From NCBI GenBank assembly GCA_003996215.1, contig QJPP01001744.1, positions 62,001 to 126,000 on the forward strand: a stretch of 64,000 nucleotides of DNA, given 5' to 3'. Positions 1 to 11,680 of this stretch are shown here, piece by piece (within the stretch, counting starts at the first letter, position 1; each line of letters starts with the position of its first letter). Below the pieces are notes generated by a model. It searched no databases. It saw only the letters and a list, made by a program, of their open reading frames with translations, and was not told the origin of the DNA. This DNA comes from Jaltomata sinuosa. Lineage: Eukaryota; Streptophyta; Magnoliopsida; Solanales; Solanaceae. The translations under genes were made by a program, and so were the position numbers.

Positions 1-260
1 GGCGGGTAAGGGTTAAATGGCGGGTAATGGTTAAGTATAAGGTGGGTCATTAAATTGGGGGATCCATGGGTGGATATTTTAATTAAATTAATTAATTATA
101 TGGTGGACCAATGAGAGAGATCCACGTCATTAATATTGTTTTTTTCATATAAGGTCTGTTAACTTGAAGGGCATTATAGAGACCAAACATAGATGACATG
201 GGTATAATGAAACTAATAGGTGGATCGAGAGTAGTTTTGTACCATTTTCAATAGGTGAGG
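1..260. other. Unassigned AT-rich left flank
   Basis: No coding potential or recognisable element is visible. The start has two close copies of a GGCGGGTAA-type motif, and the middle is a run of TTAAT repeats. It ends where the Tek-1 LTR begins with TGTAATGACC. It is probably the sequence into which Tek-1 inserted, but only one side is visible, so no target duplication can be checked. Confidence 0.4.
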
Positions 261-2198
261 TGTAATGACCCAAACTATTGTTACGCAGAAATATAGAGTA
301 AAACCTTTCCTAGTTTTCCCTTAGACCAAAATTTAAAAATTCTGGGTTGGCCTAATTTTAGGTGTAATTAGAGTGTGTGGTGGTCTAGGAAAATCTAAGA
401 ATTATTAGAGTGTTGATTAGTATTTTTTTAATTATATTTTCTGTTAAAGGATGAGTTTAGAAAGTCATAGATACTCTTGGTGCATAAAACAGGTTAGTAA
501 AACTCTAGTTATAGTGATTACCGTGAAAGGGTCAATTTGTAATGTCAAATTTTGAGAGAAGTATTATAAAATATCGAGATATTTGACCAAGTCCTGAGCT
601 ACTGGTTTGGGGTCGCTGCAGCGACAGAAGTGCTAGTTTAGCAACGTCTCTGCAGCAGCAGAAGTGTCACCAAAGTGACAGCCCCTTTATGGCCTATATG
701 CAACTACAGTGGCAGATCCTCCAGTGCAGCGGTGCCATTGCAGCGATAGAAGTGCCAATGCAGTGTTTAAAACACAATATGTCAAAAAAAAAATTAAAAA
801 AAAATCATTCCCACTTTTCTAACAAAATGTTCAAGGGCTTGGCAGGGGTGATTCTTCACAACTTTTCAGATTCCATCTTTGAGATAAGGTTTCTTTACAC
901 TTCAAACTTGAATTACTCCTTTAGATTCTTAGGATTGTAAGAATAATAGCCACGGTGGAATTTAGAATTTATCCCTAAGATATGAATTGGTTGGAATTGG
1001 TGGGGAATGATATTTTTATTAATTATTTCTGATTCGAGGAGGTTAGAAAACACTTCCTATGGTAGAATTCATGATTGTTAATTGAATTATGAAGAATTCA
1101 AGGAGTTTAAAAGGGTAGAAACCCCTAAGGTGATGAACTAGGTTAAGTTCATGATTTAATTTAATAAATGTGCGTTCCTAATGCTTAGGAAGGGTGAATT
1201 ATTATGTTAAAATTTATGTATCTATTGTTTATAGATCAAGAATGGGTAAAAATAAAAAAAGGGTAAGATTGTGGTGTAATATTATTTTTGGGCAAGGAAT
1301 CGAGTTTAGGTTATGGTTTAATTATTGTAAAGACTTGCCTGACTCTGTTTTATATGTAAGCTGGGTGTTTGTGATTTTCTCTCGGGCATTACTTGTGATT
1401 ATTGATTGTATCATGCGGTGAGCCTATGGTTTTGAGATGATATATGGATTAGGTGTTATGTCAACAATGTTATATAAATTAGGTGTCACACCAACACTAC
1501 TATTGGAACGGGTGTCATGCCAACACTGGTACATGGACAGATCTCATCCCCTACAAGTTATAGCTAAGAGTTCCTACCAACTCTAGTATGTGTGTACATA
1601 TTGCATGCATGCAAGTATCATTTTATTGTACATATACTTGTGATGATTATTGTTGAAGGAATCTGCCTAAGTGTAGTTGATTACTTGTATACATGTCTCC
1701 TGTTGAGATGAAGAGTTATGATTGTACTTGTTGGTCAACTAATTGTGAGTTGTGTTTTGGTTGCTATTACTTGCATTTCACATGCTTATTTGTATGGAGT
1801 TAAGTTGAGTCAGCTGATGATACCCACCAGTACTTAGTTGTTGTACTGATACTACCTATACTTTCTTTTTGGTGGAGTGCAGAGCGTGTTCCAACATTTG
1901 AGACAAGACCTAGGCTATAGTTCGTAACTCATGCATCGATTCAAGGGTGAGCACTATGTCCGAGCAACCATTGAATCATCTTTATGTTGGTTATGTCCAT
2001 TATTTTGGGACAAAGATATTCCTTTTATTTCATGTTCTGGATATTGATTAGACTTAGTTTTTGAAATTCTTTAGAGTTCTTGCACGATGACTTCGGGTTT
2101 TGGGGGTTGTAATAATTAGAGATACTTCTGCACTCTCTTATTTTGGATATTAAGTGAGTTAGTAATAATTTAATTTGATTAAGATTGTGTTTCATGAG
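261..2198 (+). repeat. Tek-1 LTR, decayed and cut by Ath-A
   Basis: The sequence starts TGTAATGACC and has the same order of parts as the Tek-2 LTR: a TG start, a 'ggtctaggaaaatc' block about 120 bp in, a cluster of GC-rich palindromes at about 610-760, imperfect ~35 bp tandem repeats containing a GGTGTCATGCCAACA-like core at 1440-1540, and a late 'tacccaccagtac' block near 1830. This shows it is a diverged relative of the Tek-2 LTR, that is, a Tekay/Del-type gypsy LTR. It stops where the Ath-A LTR starts. Its own 3' end is outside the window or lost. The short ORFs at 689-940 and 1194-1421 are chance reading frames in the LTR. Confidence 0.6.
612..625. repeat. Perfect 14 bp palindrome in Tek-1 LTR
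   Basis: GTCGCTGCAGCGAC reads the same on both strands. It sits about 350 bp into the LTR and is followed to about 760 by related GCAGCAGCAG, GTGACAG and GCAGCG pieces. The Tek-2 LTR has its own palindromes at the same offset but with a different core. Confidence 0.8.
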
Positions 2199-3701
2199 TG
2201 ATGAGTCAGTAATCTACCAACTCATTTAGCCTTTAATCATGAATTATTGCCATGTTTTGATAAGATTTAAAGGTTCTTATGGCCTTTATTGACATGAATG
2301 CAGGTACTTCTGTTCTAAGGTGGAAAACAAGGAATTAGACCCAAAAGAGATGAAAAAGAGTTGAGGTTTGAAGTGATTGAACAAGATTGAGATTTTCCCG
2401 AGAGGTGTGGACCTCATGCGACATGCACAACATGAGTTGCGGTTCGCACCTCCCACCACACAAAGTTTAGAGTCAGCTGAAGAATCTGTTAAAGGGTGCG
2501 GTCACTGTGTGATGCACACATTGCCTGGTGAGAACCACACCGTAATTTGTATAAAGTCTAAAGGTCGGCTGAAGTCTCTGGTTCACATATATGGAGCTGT
2601 GCGATGTGCACATTATGTCATGCGAACCGCACATCGCGTCACATGGATCTCGCAGGGCATTTTTGTCCATCTTTGTATGATGAATTGGGAATATTCTAAA
2701 ACCCAATTCAGGCATATTATTAGAGAGTTTTGAACAGTTTTTGAAATAATTTTGAGTAGTTAGCAAGTTTTCTCTCCAAGAAAGAAGAAGAGGGTTTCAC
2801 TTCAATTCCTTCTTCTTAACTCTTGGTATCATCATTCTTGCAAAAACTGAACTTGGATATTGAATTTTTAGCTTGAATGAAAGGAATTTGACTTACCCAC
2901 TTGGTATTGTTCTTTATTCCTCTAGCATGAGTAGCTAAACTTCTTTTCTAGGGATGTGTTGATAATGGGTGCTTGATAAATGGGTATGGGTGTTGCTAAT
3001 TTGTGTTTATAATTGCTAATATGACATAGGTCTAGTGATTTCACCATATTTTAACTAATAAATTGATGGTTGCAAATATTGATTTACTTTACTTGGTTAT
3101 GTTCTTGCTTGGGAAATAAACTTACAATTTTGAATGTGAAATTGCTAGTGGGTACTTGGGCTTCCACTTAGATTGAGGATACAAATAGCTCAATTCAATG
3201 GAAGCACCCATTTAAGGGTCTAAAGCTAGAAATAGTATGACCTCCCCAAGCATATCTTGGTTGTTTAATGAGGAATTCAATGGTGCTTGAAATAAAACTA
3301 TTGAATATATGATTGTTAAATTGAAAGATATATAATTATGCTTAAAACCAAGGCTATCCATATCGTTTAGCAAGAATTTACATGAATGAGCACTCACCCT
3401 AACCCATATTCGAGTCCCATTTGACGCACATCCCTAGTCATCCTCTCTCATTGTTTACATCCACTTTTCTTTTATTGTCTTGCTTTAAATTGAAAATTGT
3501 GATAGATTTCCCAATTCCCCTTCCTTTACTATTATTGTTGCAAGCAAATTACTCTCATTTTGAAGTCTTTTCTATACAATCAATTTTGCTAGTCATCAAT
3601 TCCCTGTGGGATCGACCCCGACTCCTATAGGGTAATATAAATTTTTTTTGATTAACGATCGTTGATACCTCCATCTAGGAGAGTACATTTAAGAGTTATC
3701 A
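2199..3701 (+). repeat. Ath-A 5' LTR
   Basis: It starts TGATGAGTCAGTAATCTACC and ends AAGAGTTATCA. The same start recurs at 63155 (3' LTR) and, on the minus strand, at 28864 (Ath-B LTR), which fixes the boundary. The length of 1503 bp matches the 1502 bp Ath-B LTR. The first 200-450 bp hold the GTGCG-rich inverted repeats. The ORFs inside it (2377-2733 and its minus shadow) are chance frames. Confidence 0.9.
2405..2645. repeat. GTGCG/CGCAC inverted-repeat cluster in Ath-A LTR
   Basis: Repeated near-palindromic pieces include GTTGCGGTTCGCACC, GGTGCGGTCACTGTG and TGCGAACCGCACATCGCG. The same motif set is present in the Ath-B LTR at about 28415-28660, in the partial 3' LTR at about 63360-63600, and again inside the element in the spacer (6480-6720) and in the env intron (51530-51680). 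Confidence 0.75.
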
Positions 3702-3705
3702 AAAA

Positions 3706-3723
3706 TGATGTCATTTCTGAGGA
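3706..3723 (+). other. Degenerate Ath-A primer-binding site
   Basis: It lies four bases after the LTR end, where Ath-B has a near-perfect tRNA-Asp-type site (TGGCACCGTTGTTGGGGAC). The Ath-A copy is recognisable only by alignment to Ath-B, because several positions are changed. The flanking 'gagtttgaatagc' also aligns with Ath-B. Confidence 0.6.
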
Positions 3724-3825
3724 ATTGAGTTTGAATAGCCTTTTTTATTGTGAATTGAAACCACCTTGTAGAGTGTTTGTTCTTTTTATTAGGTTTGTTG
3801 TTTTTGTCCATTGCTTAGGTAGCCC

Positions 3826-5039
3826 ATGAGTGAAGTGGGCGACAACAAAAGTGTCAATCAAACTCTTGACGGGTTCATGACGGAGGCTAATGAACGCGTA
3901 CCTCAAGTGGGAGTAGGTACAATCCGCCTACCCCCAACGGTTGGAAATGCGATGTTCCACGTTACTAGCACAATGCTCCATCTAATTAAAATGAAAAGGA
4001 TGTTTGGAGGAGCAGCTCACGAAGATGCAAATAGGCATATCCGCAACTTTGTGGAGATATGTCAACCATTCATCTTCCAAAATATACTCCAAGAATCCAT
4101 TCGACTTCGCCTATTCCCCTTCTCTCTAATAGGGGAAGCCACAACTTGGTTGGAGAAATTACCGGATGGGTCAATCACCTCAAGGGCTGAGTTTGTAAAT
4201 GCTTTCTTTACTAGATTCTTTTCTCCATCACAGATGATGCATCTGAGGGATGAAATTACCAACTACCGCCAACTTCTCAATGAGCCTTTGCATGAGGCAT
4301 GGTTAAGATTCAAGAAAAAGCTCGTGTTGTGTCCTAACCATGGATTTCCAGATAATGTCTTGCTACAAAGCTTTTTTAGATTGTTGAACTCGATGAATAA
4401 GTTCGTGGCCAACAATTTTGGAGGAGGTACCTTCATGGATCTACAATTTGCAATTTCCTCGGCCCTCCTAGAGAGAATTACCAAGACTAACCAAGCTTAG
4501 CACACAAGGGAGGCGAATGTTCCTACCTCGAGAGTGACCATATCCATCTTAACAAATGAGATGTGGAGAAAGGATTAAGATAGGGATGAGACCATGGAAA
4601 AATGATGATGCAAATAGACTTGATAGCCAAGCATATGATGGGGGCAGGTGGTGCTAAGACCGTGAATGTTTTGAGTACACCGGAGATCAACGCTAGTGAT
4701 GATGAGCTTATAACCATCGTGGAGTGTAAATTTTGCTACTTGTCGGTGGGTTCTCGTCCCGAGTATTATTGCCTGAGGGATGAGAATCAAGGTTGGAGTA
4801 GGGACAAGGAATGAGATAGAAATTGGAGGGACCGTGACAAAGAGGGTGATAGATACAAGCACCGAAGCTCCAATCCTTACATACCTCCAAATAAGTCGGA
4901 CTCCTTATATTAACCCACCACAAGCAATCCTGGGCACTCAAAGATTAAGTACATGTTGTCCTTGGTGTTGAAGAAGGTAGAAACTACAAATACCGAGGTT
5001 AGTGAGCTCAAAAGCAAAGTTTCAACACTTCATTAAATC
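3826..5039 (+). pseudogene. gag: Ath-A gag (capsid), broken
   Basis: The first 224 codons are open. The Athila-type Gag core is clear: FEVICQ-like region (NFVEICQPF), RLRLFPFSLIGEATTWLEKL near residue 95, and LHEAWLRFKKKLVLCPNHGF near residue 160. This protein forms the virus-like particle core. A TAG at 4498 stops it where the Ath-B copy has Trp (NQA-W-HTRE). Downstream the same protein continues in shifted frames (AKHMMGAGGAKTVN at about 4620, YLSVGSRPEYY at about 4740) and ends in a coiled-coil-like stretch (about 4960-5040) that has another stop where Ath-B has Gln. The start ATG is preceded by a 120 bp leader after the primer site and matches the start in Ath-B. It is certainly non-functional as it stands. 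Confidence 0.85.
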
Positions 5040-6290
5040 GTGAGCTCTCATTCAGCCTCAATCAAACATCTTGAGGACCAAATAAATCATCTATCCACTC
5101 AAATAAACCCGAGGATGAAGGAAACACTTCCTCGTTACACCACGGCCAATCCTAAAAATGATGCGCATGTCATGGCCATTGTTACTAGAAGTGGAAGAAC
5201 AAGTGGTGTAGTGAGAGAGCCCATCATAGAGCCAGTTGTTGTAGCAAAGAAGCCTATTATTGAAGCCGTTATGAAGCCGTGTGATAAACAAAAGGAGGCT
5301 GCTTGTGATAAAGATGTTGCGGAATCGGAGGTTGGGGTGAAGCTTAGTGCACCCAACGCCCCAGTGAATGTTGATGTTGATGATGAGAAGGAGGAGGCTG
5401 AATCTCCTCCCCATGTTGCCATTGATGTTGAGGAAGACCCTCATATTGCTCAAAGTGTGCCAGCCGCACTACCAAAGGGACTTCCTCCATACCCTCAAAG
5501 GTTAAACAAGAAGAAGAAAGAGCACAAATTCAATAAGTTTGTTGACATGTTCAACAAGCTTTCGATAAATATTCCTTTGGTTGAAGCCTTGATGCAGATG
5601 CCAGGGTACTCCATGTTTATGAAAGAGTTTCTCAAAAAGAAGAAGGTTGTCGATGTGGGCACCATTGAGATATCACACAGTTGTAGTGTTGTGATGGCAA
5701 GCAATGTTGCTACAAAACGATATAATCCGGGTGCATTCACCATACCGTGTACTATTGGGCTATTTATGTTCCATAAAGCCTTGTGTGACCTAAAGGCGAG
5801 CATCAACTTAATTCCCCTAGCGATCTTCAACAAGTTCGGATTGAGTACACCCAAACCTACATCTATAAGGCTACTCATGGCTGATCAGTCCATTAAGCAT
5901 TCGATAGGAATCATATTTGACGTATTCGTGAAGGTTGTCAAGTTCATTCTCCCGGAGGACTTTATGATCTTGGATTGAGGTTCCCATCATCTCGGAGTTA
6001 CCACTATTAACCACAGGGAGAGCACTTGTGGATGTTGAACTCGGTGAACTTAAATTCCGAGTTGGAATCTAAGTAGTGACATTCAAGGTATGCCAACCCA
6101 CAAGGTCTCCAGATGAATTGCGGGTGATCTCAGTGATATATGTTGAGGAAAAGCTTGATCATGCCCTTAAGGAGTGTGAAATGGGCAAGACGCCCAAGTT
6201 TGAAGAGTTGCCAAGTCGGCAACATGATGATGTTTTGAGGACATTGAAAGAGCAATTTCCCTTCTTGGGGTGGGACCATGCCAACTAGAT
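5040..6290 (+). pseudogene. Ath-A gag C-terminus and aspartic protease remnant
   Basis: An open frame of 312 codons (to 5978) covers the tail of Gag, an acidic linker, then the conserved lead-in YPQRLNKKKKEHKFNKF and the protease-like part with NPGAFTIPCTIG and KALCDLKASINLIP. In Athila proteases the active-site stretch is normally D-x-G-A-S; here the Gly is Lys, so catalysis is unlikely. The frame stops at 5978. A further piece (6076-6288; LDHALKECEMGKTPKFEELP, QFPFLGWDHAN) looks like the region after the protease. Reverse transcriptase would be expected next, but instead the sequence passes directly into the post-pol spacer, so pol has been deleted. In Ath-B the protease is missing too. Confidence 0.8.
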
Positions 6291-6779
6291 TGGCTTGCTA
6301 TATGACAACGACTAAGGTGAGGTACCATCATCGAGATGCAACGTTAAATCAAGTGCTTTTAAGTAGGCAACCCAAGTGTTTTTACTTTATTTTTAGTTAT
6401 CTTTTGTTGTTTTTGGTTTGTTTTAGGAATGCAAGGAGCAGAAGAATGAACAAGTGGAAAAACATGGCAAAAAGGAGACGTGCAGTTCGCACAAGTCATT
6501 TTATGTGTCGCACGGACCAACGTACTCCAAAACAGAAACCTAGGAAGAAAATCACAAAGTGGAGGAGAAGTGCGCTGGCTGTACGGTTTGTACATGCCCA
6601 AGTGTGCATCGCACCTCCTCCGTACCACAGAACAGAAAGCTGGTTAAGTTTGGGGCTTAAAAAGGTAAGGTGCGAAGTGACATGCGGTCCACACAAGGGC
6701 TTGTGTGAATCGCATGTCACGGCGTACTAAGGTAAATTTTAAATTTTAATTGACCTAATCCATGACCGACCAAACCCAG
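6291..6779 (+). other. Ath-A post-pol spacer with GTGCG motifs and hairpin
   Basis: The spacer begins with a block (about 6330-6380, 'caacgttaaatcaagtgc') that also follows gag in Ath-B. It carries several GTGCGGTTCGCAC-like motifs shared with the LTR. No coding is supported; the ORF at 6278-6730 is a chance frame. At its 3' side lies the long hairpin at 6677-6720. Confidence 0.6.
6677..6720. repeat. Long imperfect hairpin upstream of env leader
   Basis: Two 21-base arms (6677-6697 and 6700-6720) are inverted copies with two mismatches, separated by only two bases. The left arm begins GTGACATGCGG and the right arm ends CGCATGTCAC. It lies about 100 bp before the CT-rich leader. Confidence 0.85.
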
Positions 6780-7058
6780 AGACTGACCCGGCTAAATTTT
6801 CTTCTTCTTTTCTCCTTTAACCTGCTACCCTCACATCTTTCCCCCCTATATTTTTCTTCAACTCTCCCAATACTCTCTCAAAATACTCTCTAAATCCCTC
6901 AAACTTCCCCAAACTCTTCTCCTCTTCTCACCCAATCTCCACCGCCTCTCCTTTCTAGCACCACCTTCATTAGTTCTCCAGGCAAGGTTATTGGGTCTCC
7001 ATTGTTGCACCTTCAAAAGCTTTGATTTTTGCTTCTCTTTGCTTAATCTTCACTTGTG
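6780..7058 (+). promoter_or_regulatory. Candidate promoter/leader for env-like ORF, ending at a splice donor
   Basis: A TATATTT box at about 6847 is followed by a long CT-rich stretch (to about 6960) with the look of a plant 5' leader. It ends CTTGTG|GTAAGT, a strong splice donor at 7058/7059. The same CT-rich stretch and the same donor are conserved in Ath-B (leader about 25145-25430, donor 25145/25144). That transcription starts here is inference; the donor and its conservation are visible. Confidence 0.5.
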
Positions 7059-7816
7059 GTAAGTTTCTCGACGTTAAATACATGTTTTTATGTTGATTGA
7101 GAACTCAGATTGTGAAGCATGCTTGTTAAAATTGCCATGTTGATTTTGGGTGAGATCCGGAATTTTTGGGTCCCTAATTTTGAATTTTATTGTGGATTTT
7201 TCTTAGGATCAACTTGGTAGAACTCGATATTGTGATAACCCATGTTGATTGTAGTAGTTTTTAGCCTTGAAAACCTGTGTGTGGGGTAAAGTATGAGTAA
7301 CCCACTTGTGATTGATGCATGATTTGGCCATATGATAGGTTGGGTGACGTCATTCTTAAGGGAAAATCATCGGTTTTCATGAGGTTTGGTTGAAAATTAA
7401 TGATTGGGGGTGAAATTTGCTACTATTGTGTGCCCATGATATTTGTTAAATATGCTTTGTTAGGTGTATGATTTTTTGTGTGGAGAGTTAGAAATTGTTG
7501 ATTGATTGTTGGTGCCTAAATGTTGCAATTGAAGGCTTTATGTTCCCGATGATAGACGAGGTAATGTCCTTCTTAAGGGAAGTCATTAACCTCTTTTTTT
7601 TATGATAATGGAACTCCGGGGAAGTATGAGTACTCGGATGATTTGGTGGTCATAGAATGTTTTTCCCCTGTGGTGAACTGATTGGTTTGTTGCGTGCTGC
7701 CAAGTGCGTAAAACAAATCTTGCTCTATGAATCACATGCGTAATTCACCAAAACACAAGGAATCTAAAATTCTAAATTATTTCCTTGTGCGTTTTGCATG
7801 TGACACATAGGTCTTC
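7059..7816 (+). other. First part of the env intron (Ath-A), cut by Tek-2
   Basis: This is non-coding sequence between the donor and the Tek-2 insertion. It continues at 51462 and ends at the AG acceptor at 51823-51824. Removing Tek-2 gives an intron of about 1.12 kb, close to the 1.08 kb in Ath-B. Contains GGGTAGTGACTTC-type short repeats (about 7345 and 7560, 'cttcttaagggaa') but no ORF. Confidence 0.5.
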
Positions 7817-8158
7817 TGTAATGACTAGGTTCGTCATTACGGGTAAATATTTTGTGCCAAGTTTCAAGTCAGAAAACTTCTGGGTTTTGGAGTTGAAAAT
7901 TTTAGGCTAAGTTAGTCTCGGTTGATTTTGGAGTGAGGTATGGTCTAGGAAAATCCGAGTAAGTATTGGGTAAAGTGTCTTGATTTGAGATATTTTTTCG
8001 TGTAGCTAAGGCATAATGGAGTCCGGGGGACTTTTCAGAATTGAATTCGGGTAAGTAGAACTCCCGGTATCGTGATTGACGTGAAGAGGTTGTTTCGGAA
8101 CATCAGAAAAATGAGTCTGTTGTAAAATGGACCCTTTTGAGAGGATTTACGATTTTTT

Positions 8159-8290
8159 TGGCGATTGACACACCGCCATAGCAACCTCTGCTATAGCAGA
8201 GAAATTACTGCTATAGCGAAAGTCAATGTTGGTCAGCCTCTGCCATAGCGGTGGACTCTGCTACGGCTGTACCACTATAGCGGAGCGTGA
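8159..8290. repeat. GCTATAGC palindrome cluster in Tek-2 LTR
   Basis: This includes the perfect 16 bp palindrome CTCTGCTATAGCAGAG at 8186-8201 and several partial copies (CTGCTATAGCG, CTGCCATAGCGG, CACTATAGCGG). The 3' LTR has the same cluster at about 49605-49745 with further copies such as CTGCTATAGCAGAG. It starts about 340 bp into the LTR. Confidence 0.85.
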
Positions 8291-9031
8291 TGGAATTTAA
8301 TGCAAAAACTTCTCCAAAATAGTCAGTTTTTTTTCAACATGTTTTGGGAGAAGGGTAGGGCGATTTAAGGCGATTTTCATCAATTTTCCACCATTTTTCA
8401 TCCTAAAGGTAAGAATTCTACTCCTCAAACTCCGTACTATTTTCATGCGCTATGGAATTGCTAGGGGTAGACTTGGAGAAAGGTTTGGAATGACCTAGGA
8501 TGGTAGAATCCGGGGAAAAAAAGGATTCTAGGGTGTAGAAGTTCTTGGGTGTTGTTAATTTCATTAGACTATAATCATGCGACCTTAATTCTCTAAATGT
8601 ATCCATAAAAAATGGTAGAAATAGGTGAATTAAGGGTGGGGAAGCTCGGGAAAAGGGTGGAATAATCATGGTTGGTTTAGGGTTTGGGATTTTTGCATAA
8701 TCCGGGCAACTAGTAGGCCATAAGTATTGATTTTTGGTTATTGTGTGTTGTTTTAGACCAAGAACCGACAAGAATTTTGAGAAACGGGAAAGCTCCGGTT
8801 GAGTAGAGCTTGGAATATTTCGAGGTAGGTGATGGTTTTTTGATTCTAATATGCATTATGTGTTCACGTACTGTTTCGTAGTAGTGTATGAGTTGCATGT
8901 TTAGGGAATGAATTGTGAATGTCTAGTTGTCCGAAAATCAGTTTTGTGAAATGAACTTCTTTGTTTGCTTGTTGGTTTTACAAGTATGTTTATTCATACG
9001 TTGTGATTAATTTGGACTTGTTTTGACATTC

Positions 9032-9180
9032 GGTTGGCTCGGGTATCACGCCTGGTACGGGAATTACTAACGGTTGACTCGGGTACCACGCCTGGTACGG
9101 GTATACTAACGGTTGGCTCAGGTACCATGCCTGGTATGGGAATTACTAATGGTTGGCTTGGGTACCACGCCTGGTATGTG
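9032..9180 (+). repeat. Four ~40 bp tandem repeats in Tek-2 LTR
   Basis: Units start with GGTTGGCTC or GGTTGACTC at 9032, 9072, 9111 and 9151 and contain GGTACCACGCCTGGTA. The 3' LTR has the matching four units at about 50489-50640, so the array predates this insertion. Both reading directions are open by chance. Confidence 0.85.
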
Positions 9181-9585
9181 TTGTTTAATTGCATTGTTGT
9201 TTGCTTTCGATGGTTCCATGAGTGGACCGGGTTGTGTTACTGAATTTTGAATTCTTCTTATGGTCCTTAAGAGGCCAGGTGATTTTATATCAAATGTGAG
9301 GTTGGTCTTAGAGTAGACCGGGATTGCGTGTCTAACACTTAGGTGATATTAGGGGGATCCTTGGTGGGTCCGAGATATGTGAAAAAGGGTATATGTTGTT
9401 GCTTTTGGGTGTGGTCAATGGTTGTTATTTAGTTCATGTGTAAATAAGCTGAGGGATTTAATATCTGGATACTTGTTGACTTACTACATGTTTCCTGTAC
9501 CTTACTATGTTATGATTTACTGTTCATATTATGTTTATTGGAGCTGGCCGATGATCCTACCAATACACGGTGTTTGTGTATTGAT

Positions 9586-9588
9586 TCT
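9586..9588. repeat. TCT target duplication, left of CACTA element
   Basis: TCT here and at 16358-16360 flank the element. The intact 3' LTR of Tek-2 has a single copy ('gattctgcacttgc' at about 51030), which proves the insertion point. Confidence 0.9.
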
Positions 9589-10080
9589 CACTACTAGAAA
9601 TTGGGCTTACAGTAACAGTATGAAAATCGTTGCTATAGGCCTCCAAACTATTGTAGTTATACTATGGCAACGGGGGTTATACCTGCCGCATTAGCTCGCG
9701 TTACCATAGATCTATGGCAACAGGTCATGTAACAGTTCCCAAAACCGATGCTAAAAGTACATCTATTGCAATGGTTATTCATCCATCAATAACGACTATT
9801 ACCTATATCAATTGGAACAGTTAAAACTGCTACAAATAATGTTTCACAACGGTTCTCATGTCTATGATGCAACAGATTTACTAAATCAATTGCGACAGTT
9901 ATTATTATTATGGCAACGGATTTTATACAGTGATAAAAAATGCTATAACAACGGTTATGTTTTACCTATTGTAATAGTTCTCATATGTTCCAACAATTGA
10001 TAGCATGTGCTTCAGAAAATGCTACTACAACAGTTCTGTTTTACCTATTGGAACAGTTTTCAAATATGTTCCAATAGCGT
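9589..10080. repeat. CACTA left terminal and subterminal repeats
   Basis: Many copies of a ~10 bp motif read as TGGCAACGG, GTAACAGTT, GGAACAGTT, TACAACAGTT or CACAACGGTT, alternating in strand. Mobilising proteins of the En/Spm type bind such subterminal arrays (family knowledge). The ORFs at 9422-9694 and 9812-10000 that cross this array are chance. Confidence 0.8.
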
Positions 10081-10433
10081 GAGCTGTAAATATAAATAAT
10101 TGACATTACAAAATTGTAAATACTACAAAAGATGATAATTACTAAACGAAATTAAATGATTCTAATTCAAAATATGTATCAAAATATCATTCGCCACAGG
10201 CGCAAAATATACAAAATATACCAGCCATAATATCATCCACCATAGGCGCAAAATATACAAAATCTATAAATCATAATGTCATCCACCATCGGCGCAAAAA
10301 ATCAATCGCAATATGATCCACGGGCAAAATATACAACAGTTGGCACATGTTTCAACTGGATAACAAAATAAATATTCATAATGTCAACAAAAGAGCTGGT
10401 CATACAACAGTTTTGACAACTTCCAACCCAATC

Positions 10434-11680
10434 TCAGATGCCGTCCTCATAAACGCTTTCATCACCCCTCTGATTGTTTTCTCCACCTACAAAAGTCGAT
10501 AATTAAAAACAGAAAAAACAAACATTAGAATTAGAAGACAACATACCAAGGTACGTATAGGATGATAAATAGTTAAATACCAATGAAAAATCATAACGTT
10601 GCCTGTTAACAAGTAAGAATAAATAAAAAAGAAGACCTTGATGCTTAATATCTAAATTTTCTGTAGGGATTGGTTATTTGGAAGAATGAGAACATTTGTA
10701 ACCTCAAAATCATACATGATAAAATTCAAAATTTCAAAGAATAGTAAATATGCATTCTAAACTGCCAGTGAAAATTTAAAAATTCCAAAATTCCTAGTTC
10801 TAGCTTCTACTATAGGTGAGAATAATTTCATACTTGTTCAATGGTTTAGCAGAACTGGAGAAGTGGTAACACTCTTGAGGCTAATTAATCCATTTGAGGA
10901 AGAAATTTGTTTGGGATATTCAAAAGCGAAAGCAAAGTTTTCTAAGAGACTAAGACACTTTCTTATCAGCTACACCAGATAACTTAGTCAGACGCTTCAT
11001 GTATCTAACTAAACAGATGTGGTCAACGATGAGTTTACTTCTTGGCATCCAGAGTGTGTGGTGACGAAAGCATTACTAAGTATGTTGGTCAAGTATGTTA
11101 AAAGACCAAGTAAAAATGAAGTATGAACCTTATGGTGCTGCATTATAGCCTTCACGCAATGTAGTTGAAACTCCAAAGTTTTCTCCTTTCTTTATGGAAT
11201 CTCGATCTTATGTTAAATGTCTAGTCCGGAATAACTCACTACCAAAATAACCTACATGTATAAGTCATAGAAGAAGAAAAATTATCCAAATGGACAACTG
11301 TAGAGAGACATTATTCAATAACTCAAAAACAAATGATTAACATCTGCATGCACTTTAACCAACTTGGAATTAAACGAAAAGAATTCATTTTTTTCACGAA
11401 AAAGTTTCACAAGAATGTTTTGATCGAGAAATGAGGTGAAAAGTGAACTACATGTATTAATTGACTTCCAAATGAAATCAGATAAGCTGACATGAAGTTA
11501 GCTATAATATGCAGAGTCAAATATTGGCATTCAACATTTTTAGAAATCTTTAATATCCAAAACCTTGATCCAGTCTTTGTGAGACTTACCGTCGTCACAA
11601 GAAAATTCCAGAAGCTTGAATCCTCGTTCAACGAACTTGCTAGCAGAAGACACCATCATACCAAGCTCAAGTGCATACGC
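10434..11680 (-). pseudogene. Exon-like pair inside CACTA element, unidentified
   Basis: On the minus strand, an AG acceptor after a TTCGGATGCAG stretch opens a 91-base exon (11680-11590) encoding AYALELGMMVSSASKFVE and a continuing ERGFKLLEFSCDD, closed by a GTAAGT donor. A second exon opens after a TTTTGTAG acceptor at 10486 and, joined in phase, reads GGENNQRGDESVYEDGI to a TGA at 10434. The joined peptide has balanced plant-like composition, but I do not recognise it. The intervening ~1.1 kb is AT-rich and intron-like. It could be the 3' end of a captured host gene or of a transposon accessory gene. The exon borders are my reading of splice motifs; no transcript supports them here. Confidence 0.4.

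Noticed and set aside
2377..2733. 118-codon ORF and its minus-strand shadow
   Set aside because: Lies wholly in the Ath-A LTR; the equivalent frame is broken in the other LTR copies.
6278..6730. 150-codon ORF in the Ath-A spacer
   Set aside because: Contains LTR-type GTGCG motifs and the hairpin; not open in Ath-B; no domain.
9032..9180. Regularly spaced ~40 bp repeats resembling a CRISPR-like array
   Set aside because: Direct tandem repeats without unique spacers, present in both LTRs of a plant retrotransposon.
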